DNA of 12,883 bases. Origin: an uncultured Pirellulaceae bacterium (GTDB lineage Bacteria; Planctomycetota; Planctomycetia; Pirellulales; Pirellulaceae). The stretch is taken from the NCBI GenBank assembly GCA_934255105.1, contig CAKQNH010000052.1, positions 1-12,883 of the forward strand, written 5' to 3'. Both the position numbers and the translations under genes were made by a program. The notes under the pieces are model-generated. The model was not told the DNA's origin. It did not search any database and was given only the letters and a program-made list of their open reading frames with translations. Positions 7,620 to 12,883 of this stretch are shown here, in pieces; position 1 is the stretch's first letter, and the number at the start of each line of letters is the position of its first letter.

Positions 7620-8741
7620 ATGGCACCGATTTTAGCCGCAAACGACCGCTCTGTCGAAGCCACTTTGCCTGCGAAAGCGAACACACCTCTAGAACTGCCC
7701 AATGAACGGGCGACCGAACAGGCCCTTGAACCGCCTGTTGGTCAGTCGGTTGAGCAGCCATCGGAACAGCCAGTCTCGTGGCAAACCGCGCTCAAGCAGG
7801 CAATTCGCAGCGGCGCTGATTTGTGCCGCGCTGTGGGTCTGCCCAGCCAACTGGCCATTCCAGAATCGGAGAGCGATTTCCCAGTGTTTGTCCCGTGGGA
7901 ATATGTCCGCCGCATGGAGCCGGGCAATCCACGCGACCCGCTGCTGCTACAAGTTTTGGCTGGCGCTCAGGAATTGGAGCCAGATCCGAACGGCCGGCTC
8001 GATCCAGTAGGGGATCAGTCCGCCGAGCGACAACCGGGCCTGTTGCATAAATACGATCGCCGCGTCTTGATGATCACCACAGGCACCTGCGCTATCCATT
8101 GCCGCTACTGTTTTCGCCGACACTATCCCTACCACACGGCTCCACGCGGCAAGCAGGGCTGGGGGGAGTCGCTGCAAACCATCGCCACCGACCGGTCGCT
8201 GGACGAAGTGATTCTCAGCGGCGGTGATCCACTGACGCTGGCCGATAGCTCGCTGGCTTGGTTGACGCAGCAGATTGGACACATCGATCACATTCGCCGC
8301 TTGAGAATCCACACGCGTCTGCCGGTGGTTATCCCGCAGCGCGTGTGCGACGAACTGCTCCAGTGGGTTCGCCAGTCCACTCTGGCGCTATACTTTGTAT
8401 TGCACTTCAACCATGCCCGCGAGATTGATTCGTCTGTCCAGACGGCACTGCGACAGTTAAGACAAGCAGGCGCAACGCTGCTGAATCAAGCCGTCATGCT
8501 GCGCGGCGTGAATGATTCCGTCGAGGCGCAGGCCGCCTTGTGTCTGTCGCTGGCCAATGAACAAGTGCTCCCCTACTACGTGCATCAGCTAGACCCAGTG
8601 CAGGGTGCCATGCATTTCGGCGTGCCTGACGCGGCAGCCATATCCATCATGCACGACCTGCAGCGGCAATTGCCCGGTTACGCCGTCCCCAAGTTGGTCC
8701 GCGAAGTTGCCGGACAGCCCAGCAAAACACCTATTCATTGA
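7620..8741 (+). CDS. epmB: EF-P beta-lysylation protein EpmB (lysine 2,3-aminomutase, radical SAM)
   Basis: A 373-residue protein. The radical-SAM cluster motif CxxxCxxC is at Cys157, Cys161 and Cys164 (GTCAIHCRYCFRRHYPY). Family landmarks follow: ILSGGDPL, LRIHTRLPVVIPQR, LLNQAVMLRGVND and YYVHQLDPVQGAMHF. The PLP-binding lysine is Lys369 in GQPSKTP, which corresponds to the GGGGK of KamA. EpmB converts (S)-alpha-lysine to (R)-beta-lysine, which EpmA then attaches to EF-P. It is told apart from catabolic KamA by the RRHYPY and GYAVPKLVRE context and by the neighbouring efp. Relative to E. coli EpmB it has about 40 extra N-terminal residues rich in Glu, Pro and Gln, and it ends a few residues earlier, just after the PLP lysine. 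The start has a good AGGAG site eight bases upstream. Confidence 0.93.
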   Translation: MAPILAANDRSVEATLPAKANTPLELPNERATEQALEPPVGQSVEQPSEQPVSWQTALKQAIRSGADLCRAVGLPSQLAIPESESDFPVFVPWEYVRRMEPGNPRDPLLLQVLAGAQELEPDPNGRLDPVGDQSAERQPGLLHKYDRRVLMITTGTCAIHCRYCFRRHYPYHTAPRGKQGWGESLQTIATDRSLDEVILSGGDPLTLADSSLAWLTQQIGHIDHIRRLRIHTRLPVVIPQRVCDELLQWVRQSTLALYFVLHFNHAREIDSSVQTALRQLRQAGATLLNQAVMLRGVNDSVEAQAALCLSLANEQVLPYYVHQLDPVQGAMHFGVPDAAAISIMHDLQRQLPGYAVPKLVREVAGQPSKTPIH

Positions 8742-8794
8742 CCTACTTCGACTTACATCGACTTCGAAATGGCAGCCACGTGTCCTTACCGTAG

Positions 8795-8816
8795 AACGGG
8801 CACTCCTGCCCGTTTT
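8795..8816 (+). terminator. Intrinsic terminator-like hairpin after epmB
   Basis: A perfect 8-bp stem with a 4-base loop, AACGGGCA-CTCC-TGCCCGTT (8795-8814), followed by TT, lies 54 bases after the epmB stop. The T-run is short (TTTT including the last stem bases), so termination strength is uncertain. The preceding GTAG and the overall layout match the hairpins at 8922-9020, so it may instead be a member of the same dispersed hairpin family. Confidence 0.55.
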
Positions 8817-8921
8817 GTACCTCATAACTCTCCTTGACTCCAACTTGTCTCGCTGGTGAATGAGCTTTGGAGCTAGCTTCCCGCCATCCCGGCCCCCACA
8901 GCTTCCCATTTCGCAACTATT

Positions 8922-9020
8922 GTAGAACAATTGTCCCAATTGTTTCGCCAGCACGGATGGCTTAAGTTCCCAAACAACTGGGACAATTGCCGCCTCAAAC
9001 AATTGGGACAATTGTTCTAC
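8922..9020. repeat. Nested inverted repeat: perfect 24-bp arms, each itself a hairpin, plus a degenerate third copy
   Basis: The left arm (8922-8945) and right arm (8997-9020) are perfect reverse complements, 24 bases each, separated by 51 bases. Each arm is also a self-hairpin: AACAATTG-TCC-CAATTGTT at 8926-8944 and its complement at 8998-9016. A third copy, AAACAACTGGGACAATTG at 8972-8989, lies in the same orientation as the right arm with one mismatch. The right arm is followed by CTTTTTAG. The block ends 34 bases before the deoC start. It could form one large cruciform or stem-loop, or three small hairpins. It may act as a terminator, a regulator site for deoC, or a REP/MITE-like element; the sequence alone does not decide. 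The rest of the spacer from 8742 holds only the hairpin at 8795. Confidence 0.8.
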
Positions 9021-9054
9021 CTTTTTAGATCGACGCTTACAGAAGGTGTTACTG

Positions 9055-9783
9055 ATGAACGACTCCTACGCTACCTATGCCAAGATGATCGATCATTCGC
9101 TGCTCACCCCAACCATGGACCAACGGCAGTTGGAGGAGGGTTGCCAACTGGCGCTTGCCTACGACGTGGCTAGCGTATGCATTCTGCCCTATTACCTAAA
9201 GCGTTGCGTGGCCATTCTGGCTGGCTCCAGCGTGCAGCCCAGCACCACCATCGGCTTCCCTCATGGTGGGCATCACTCTTCCGTCAAACGCTTCGAAGCG
9301 GAGCAGGCTATCGCGGACGGATGCCAAGAACTCGATATGGTGGTCAACATTAGCCAAGTGCTCAGCGGTCAGTGGGACTATGTCACGCGCGATATCGCCG
9401 GCGTTATTGAAGTCGCTCATGCCACCGATCGCAAAGTGAAAGTTATTTTTGAGAATGCCTACTTGCAGGATGCGCACAAAATACGTCTGTGCCAGATCTG
9501 CAGCGAGCTACACGCCGACTGGGTCAAGACCAGTACAGGCTATGGCGGCGGGGGTGCCACAATGGAGGACTTGCAATTGATGCTCGCCCATGTTGGCCCA
9601 GGCGTCCAGGTCAAAGCGGCCGGTGGCGTACGCGACTGGCAGACGCTCAAGCAGGTATACGCGTTGGGAGTCACGCGTTGCGGGGCCAGTCGCACAAGGG
9701 ACATGCTCGATGCGGCCCGCCAGGAAATGGGGCTGGAACCCATCGCTTTTTCTCCAACGGCCAACGGACCAGGCGGGTATTAA
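9055..9783 (+). CDS. deoC: Deoxyribose-phosphate aldolase
   Basis: A 242-residue protein. The ATG at 9055 is preferred over the in-frame GTG at 9046 because AGAAGG (9041-9046) sits eight bases before the ATG and overlaps the GTG. DeoC splits 2-deoxyribose 5-phosphate into glyceraldehyde 3-phosphate and acetaldehyde, the last step of deoxynucleoside breakdown. The family motifs appear in order: DHSLLTP near the start, GFPHG, ELDMVVNI with the catalytic Asp (residue 94), DWVKTSTGY with the Schiff-base Lys (residue 158), and VKAAGGVRD with the second active-site Lys (residue 187). Length fits the short bacterial form. The strand before the Schiff-base segment reads KVIFENAYL where E. coli-type enzymes have KVIxET, a local variation. 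No other deoxynucleoside genes are nearby, so it stands alone. The last codons and stop fall in an octamer tandem repeat. Confidence 0.94.
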   Translation: MNDSYATYAKMIDHSLLTPTMDQRQLEEGCQLALAYDVASVCILPYYLKRCVAILAGSSVQPSTTIGFPHGGHHSSVKRFEAEQAIADGCQELDMVVNISQVLSGQWDYVTRDIAGVIEVAHATDRKVKVIFENAYLQDAHKIRLCQICSELHADWVKTSTGYGGGGATMEDLQLMLAHVGPGVQVKAAGGVRDWQTLKQVYALGVTRCGASRTRDMLDAARQEMGLEPIAFSPTANGPGGY

Positions 9784-9807
9784 GGTATTAAGGTATTAAG
9801 GTATTAA
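9776..9807. repeat. Four tandem copies of GGTATTAA across the deoC stop codon
   Basis: Exact octamer copies occur at 9776-9783, 9784-9791, 9792-9799 and 9800-9807. The first copy supplies the last bases of deoC and its TAA stop. An array of this kind is prone to slippage. Losing or gaining copies would leave the reading frame intact because each copy carries its own stop context. Confidence 0.9.
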
Positions 9808-9844
9808 GCGATGCGGCAGCGGCAGTAGCACAAGGTTGCTGTCA

Positions 9845-10010
9845 CCGCTTCGCGGTTAGTCGCCGCTTCGCGGTTAGGGGTGTGCGGGATACCACGCATT
9901 CTGCGGGCTGACGCCCGCAGCTACACGCTGTCGCCGCTTCGCGGCTGGCGCGGCTGGCGCGGCTGGCGCGGCTGGCGCGGCTGGCGCGGCTGGCGGCGCT
10001 TCGCGGTTGT
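9845..10010. repeat. GC-rich intergenic repeat block (CGCTTCGCGG units and a six-copy 9-bp tandem)
   Basis: The spacer between convergent deoC and hrpB is almost entirely repeat. CCGCTTCGCGG occurs at 9845-9855, 9863-9873 and 9934-9944, with a CGCTTCGCGG relative at 9997-10006. Each can fold as a CCGC/GCGG-type stem around TTCG. Six exact tandem copies of GCGGCTGGC run from 9941 to 9994. Read on the minus strand, the tandem would give Ala-Ala-Pro repeats in an unsupported frame, so I do not treat it as coding. Confidence 0.8.
9901..9920. terminator. Strong GC hairpin between convergent deoC and hrpB
   Basis: A perfect 8-bp stem with a 4-base loop, CTGCGGGC-TGAC-GCCCGCAG. It lies 117 bases after the deoC stop and 109 bases past the hrpB stop. 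The position suits a bidirectional terminator, but there is no T-run on either side, so it may simply be one more member of the surrounding hairpin repeats. Confidence 0.4.
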
Positions 10011-10028
10011 CACGGGCGGCGATATTGG

Positions 10029-12650
10029 CTAGGAGAGTGGATCTTCCGGCCAAGCATGCTTGGGGTATCGGCCACGTAGCTCTTTCCGCACCACGGGATA
10101 GGTCGTGCTCCAAAAGCTGGCCAAGTCATCAGTGATCTGGTGGACGCGGCCGTTGGGTGCCAGCAGGTGCAACAGCAGCGGTGCGCGTCCCTCAGCCAAA
10201 CGAGGCGTCTGCGACCATCCAAAGAATTCTTGGATGCGGGCTGCCAACACAGGGGGCTTGCCGGTTTCGTACTGCAAAAAAACCTCGCGTCCACTGGGCA
10301 GTTTAATGTGCTCGGGGGCCTGGGTAGCCAGCAGCTTGCGGCCCGCCGGGCTGAGCTCTGCCTGTAATAGCGACTGCCAGGGGAGCTGCTTCAGTTCGTC
10401 GAGCTTGCGCATTCCAAAACACCAGCCCGAAATCAGCTTGGCTAATTCCTCTGCTGCCAGCGAAGGAAGTGGCGCGGACGGCAATTCGTTCGCCAACCAC
10501 CTCACGCGGGCTAGCCAGCTTTGCAAGGCTTTGTCTTTGGGGGGTAGCAAGCGATCGAATCGCCCCGCCGCCTCCTTGGCTAACAGGTCGGCAGTTGGCT
10601 GATCGGCAGGAGTTTCAATGGGCGTTTCGTTGAGCATTAAATCTAAGAAGAAATTGCGCCGTCGCGTGACCACCGCTTCAGCCGACGGATGAAAAAAACG
10701 TTCATCTCGCTGTGTCAGTAAGTGATCCGGAAGCCACTGAGCTTCTATTGCCGACGCTTTCCGCACGCGTGCTTCGCTACCACCGGCATCGACGTCTAGG
10801 CACAGGAACAACTCGCTCTTTTTTACGCTCGAAGCATCGTCCAGCTTCACACCGCGACCACCGACCATCAGGCCACGTGGCTGGCCTGCCGTGCGGCGTA
10901 GTGCCAAACGGTCGGGAAAAGCGACCAGCAGAGCTTGACGCAACAATTCGCCTTGGTCCTGCTCATCCACAGCTTCGTGCGAACTTGCATTTGAATCTGC
11001 GGCCGCATTGCCGAGCAGCGACTGCAATTGACGCGCGACGCGGAGCACATGCTGCGCAGCGCCAGCTTTGATCGGTTCGCCCGACGAGTCCGCTTGTCGA
11101 CCTTGAGAGAATCGCTGCAGCGCGATCACTTGCCGCGTCACATCGCATTCGGCCGTCGCATCGCCGCCAGTTGCTCGAGCCGCCCTGCGATCGAAGATGT
11201 CGCGCTCACTCAAACAAGCGGCAGCCAAGGCGGCAGAACGCGTGATGCCCGCTGCGTCCCCTGCTAATAGCAAGCGCGCTAGACGAGGCTGCACGGGCAA
11301 TTCGTTCATCCGCCGGCCAAGCTGCGTGACCTGCCGGTGCTCTGTCACGGCACCCAACAACTGCAATGTTTGCAGAGCTTGCTCCAACGCCTGAGGTGTA
11401 GGGGGAGTCAGCCAGGGGAAGTCCGCTACGTTCGCTTCGCCCCAGCATAGCAATTGCAACACGGCTCCCGTCAAGTCGACTCGCAGCACCTCTGGTTCCA
11501 GGAAGGCGGGTCGCGAGCGGCCGGTGATTTCGTCCCACAAGCGATAGCACACTCCCGAGTCGGTCCGTCCGGCGCGACCAGCGCGCTGTTCCGCCGACGC
11601 ATTGGGAATGGGTTCCAGCACGAGCATGTTCAAACCCACCGCGGGATCAAATCGCTGGACTCGCGCCCAGCCACTATCGACAACGATGCGCACGTTCTCG
11701 ATGGTCAGCGACGTTTCGGCCACGTTGGTTGACAGGATTACTTTCCGTTGGGAACTGGGGGCCAACACGCGATCCTGCTCGTCGGAGGGTTGGTCGCCAT
11801 ACAGCTTTAACAGGTGCCAACCCTCGCGATCTGCATCAAACTGCAACTCGCGAGCGACTTGATGTATCTCGCCAACGCCGGGCAAAAACACGAGAATATC
11901 TCCAGGGTGACTGCTCGCTGCTTGCCGAGTCGTGCTGATGCACTGTTCGACAATCCGGCGACTGGGACTGCTTCGGCTGGGACTAGAGAACGTGCGGCCG
12001 CGCGTAAGCGTGGGCTGGAAACGGCTAAAGTGCTTTTGCACTGGAAATGTGCGAGCCGTCACGGAAACCACTGGTGGGTGATCCAGATAGTTTTGCACTA
12101 ACCGACTATCCAGTGTGGCGGACATCAACATCAATCGCAGTTCGGGACGCAACTCCTGCTGCAATCGACGCAGCATGCCCAACAGTAGATCAACCTCGAG
12201 TGAGCGCTCATGGAACTCGTCCAGTACGACCGCGGCCACATCGGCCAGGACGCCATCGCTCTGCAGACGCCGCAGCAAAATCCCTGGAGTCATCGCAATC
12301 AGGCGACTGGCAGCCGAGACGCGAGCATCGAAGCGAACTTGATAGCCGACCAATTGACCCAGCGGCGTTTGCAATTCTGCAGCAATGCGTGTCGCCGCGG
12401 CGCGCGCGGCGATGCGGCGGGGTTGGATCAACAGCACCTTGCCTTTGGGAAAGCCGCTATGGTTGGCCAGCGTTGGATCTATTTGAGATGGAGCTAACCG
12501 AACTGGGTCTGCATTGGCCAGCGGCAATAGGGCAGGGGCTGCACGAGTAGTTTTCCCGGTTCCAGGAGGCGCCTCGACGATCAAACAATTATGGGCTTGC
12601 AGCAGGGCTAGTATGTCAGGCAGTTGCCCATCGATGGGTAGTTCAAGCAT
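10029..12650 (-). CDS. hrpB: ATP-dependent helicase HrpB (DEAH-type)
   Basis: An 873-residue protein with the complete SF2 helicase motif set: Walker A APPGTGKT (27-34), QPRRIAARA (76-84), DEFH box in LDEFHERS (143-150), SAT (177-179), STNVAETSLT (307-316) and QRAGRAGR (355-362). The C-terminal part carries the HrpB-specific region, ending in PSGREVFLQYETGKPP and a terminal KHAWPEDPLS. These distinguish HrpB from HrpA, and total length is slightly above the usual 800-850. Two additions explain the excess: about 25 residues between Walker A and motif Ia (44-70) and a Ser/Arg-rich linker (about 212-247) between the two RecA-like domains. The cellular role of HrpB is poorly defined; it is a predicted RNA-dependent NTPase. 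The ATG at 12650 has no evident ribosome site, but the upstream gene ends only 21 bases away, so translational coupling is possible. Confidence 0.95.
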   Translation of the reverse strand: MLELPIDGQLPDILALLQAHNCLIVEAPPGTGKTTRAAPALLPLANADPVRLAPSQIDPTLANHSGFPKGKVLLIQPRRIAARAAATRIAAELQTPLGQLVGYQVRFDARVSAASRLIAMTPGILLRRLQSDGVLADVAAVVLDEFHERSLEVDLLLGMLRRLQQELRPELRLMLMSATLDSRLVQNYLDHPPVVSVTARTFPVQKHFSRFQPTLTRGRTFSSPSRSSPSRRIVEQCISTTRQAASSHPGDILVFLPGVGEIHQVARELQFDADREGWHLLKLYGDQPSDEQDRVLAPSSQRKVILSTNVAETSLTIENVRIVVDSGWARVQRFDPAVGLNMLVLEPIPNASAEQRAGRAGRTDSGVCYRLWDEITGRSRPAFLEPEVLRVDLTGAVLQLLCWGEANVADFPWLTPPTPQALEQALQTLQLLGAVTEHRQVTQLGRRMNELPVQPRLARLLLAGDAAGITRSAALAAACLSERDIFDRRAARATGGDATAECDVTRQVIALQRFSQGRQADSSGEPIKAGAAQHVLRVARQLQSLLGNAAADSNASSHEAVDEQDQGELLRQALLVAFPDRLALRRTAGQPRGLMVGGRGVKLDDASSVKKSELFLCLDVDAGGSEARVRKASAIEAQWLPDHLLTQRDERFFHPSAEAVVTRRRNFFLDLMLNETPIETPADQPTADLLAKEAAGRFDRLLPPKDKALQSWLARVRWLANELPSAPLPSLAAEELAKLISGWCFGMRKLDELKQLPWQSLLQAELSPAGRKLLATQAPEHIKLPSGREVFLQYETGKPPVLAARIQEFFGWSQTPRLAEGRAPLLLHLLAPNGRVHQITDDLASFWSTTYPVVRKELRGRYPKHAWPEDPLS

Positions 12651-12671
12651 GGGATATAAGTTTTCGATGAT

Positions 12672-12883
12672 TCAACCTGCACTTGCTGTTTTCAGATACA
12701 ACACCGCTGGCCCCACAAAAGGAGGAGTGAAGGCATGGGAAGCTTCGCTGCTGGAAATGGATCCAGTGCTCACCACGTCTCCGCTCACTGGATTAAACCA
12801 TTCGAACAAGTCGTACTGCCACTGCGTCGAACCTGGTACAGCGCTTTCGTTGGCTATTTCGTAAAGCACATTGTCTAGATCGT
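12672..12883 (-). CDS. C-terminal end of a secreted protein with a collagen-binding-like (DUF4038-associated) domain, N-terminus outside window
   Basis: The frame is open from the right edge of the window to TGA at 12674-12672, giving the last 69 residues. The visible part reads WQYDLFEWFNPVSGD, then a Ser-rich turn, then HAFTPPFVGPAVLYLK. The WFNPxxG...FTPPFxGxAVLYL pattern resembles the small C-terminal beta domain (putative collagen-binding domain of a collagenase) found after DUF5060/DUF4038 glycoside-hydrolase-like barrels in planctomycetes and other bacteria. That assignment comes from memory of the family pattern and is tentative. A GTG at 12869 is in frame, but the reading frame continues upstream without a stop, so I treat this as a truncated end and not a small gene. 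It lies 21 bases upstream of hrpB on the same strand. Confidence 0.55.
   Translation of the reverse strand, partial: DLDNVLYEIANESAVPGSTQWQYDLFEWFNPVSGDVVSTGSISSSEASHAFTPPFVGPAVLYLKTASAG

Noticed and set aside
8922..9020. Inverted repeats as the ends of an insertion sequence
   Set aside because: Only 51 bases lie between the arms, with no transposase, and I found no target-site duplication. A passive MITE-like origin is not excluded, but an autonomous element is.
9941..9994. Possible CRISPR array
   Set aside because: The units are contiguous 9-mers without spacers, and no cas genes are present.
9874..10113. Minus-strand open frame with Ala-Ala-Pro repeats through the 9-bp tandem
   Set aside because: The repeat peptide simply reflects GCGGCTGGC copies read on the reverse strand, and the frame overlaps the end of hrpB. 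There is no independent sign of translation.
12047..12550. Plus-strand open frame (167 codons) opposite the hrpB 5' end
   Set aside because: It is a shadow of the helicase gene, with Arg/Pro-rich composition and no motif.
1..12883. A new multi-gene defence, biosynthetic or mobile system
   Set aside because: The gene set is housekeeping plus secreted carbohydrate-related proteins. No nuclease, toxin, polymerase, recombinase or biosynthetic cluster signatures were found.

Overview
The window looks like chromosomal DNA of a planctomycete, most likely of the Pirellula/Rhodopirellula type. This is an inference from four things: very long arginine-rich leaders on secreted proteins, a large secreted glycoside-hydrolase-like protein of a type I associate with that phylum, moderately GC-rich DNA with generous intergenic spacers, and spacers filled with short hairpin and CGCTTCGCGG-type repeats. 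I see no phage, insertion sequence, CRISPR array, tRNA or rRNA.

Layout. The left edge (876 to 1, minus) holds the N-terminal 292 residues of an NtrB-like sensor histidine kinase: two membrane helices, a PAS domain and the H-box, with the ATPase part off the window. A divergent spacer of about 300 bases separates it from a 1411-residue secreted protein on the plus strand (1171-5406). That protein has a predicted TIM-barrel glycoside-hydrolase-like middle, a jelly-roll carbohydrate-binding-like module and a low-complexity tail. A convergent spacer (5407-5575) with a 72-bp-period repeat follows.

Next comes a minus-strand run, efp -> FKBP-type prolyl isomerase (exported) -> M50B-like membrane metalloprotease, read from 7534 down to 5576. 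Divergent from efp, 85 bases away, is epmB (7620-8741), the radical-SAM lysine 2,3-aminomutase that makes the beta-lysine used to modify EF-P. The target and one modifying enzyme are therefore side by side; the ligase gene epmA is not in the window. epmB ends in a terminator-like hairpin, followed by an unusual nest of inverted repeats (8922-9020) directly before deoC (9055-9783), deoxyribose-phosphate aldolase.

The deoC stop codon lies inside a four-copy octamer tandem repeat. This opens a 245-base repeat-rich convergent spacer. The ATP-dependent helicase hrpB (12650-10029, minus) follows. At the right edge, 21 bases upstream of hrpB, lies the C-terminal end of another protein resembling the C-terminal domain of DUF4038/collagenase-like glycoside hydrolases.

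Functionally this is mostly housekeeping: translation (EF-P and EpmB), protein folding and envelope proteolysis, deoxynucleoside catabolism and an RNA-helicase-family protein, bracketed by secreted carbohydrate-active proteins and one sensor kinase. I did not find a convincing new multi-gene system. The most unusual material is in the structured repeats between genes.
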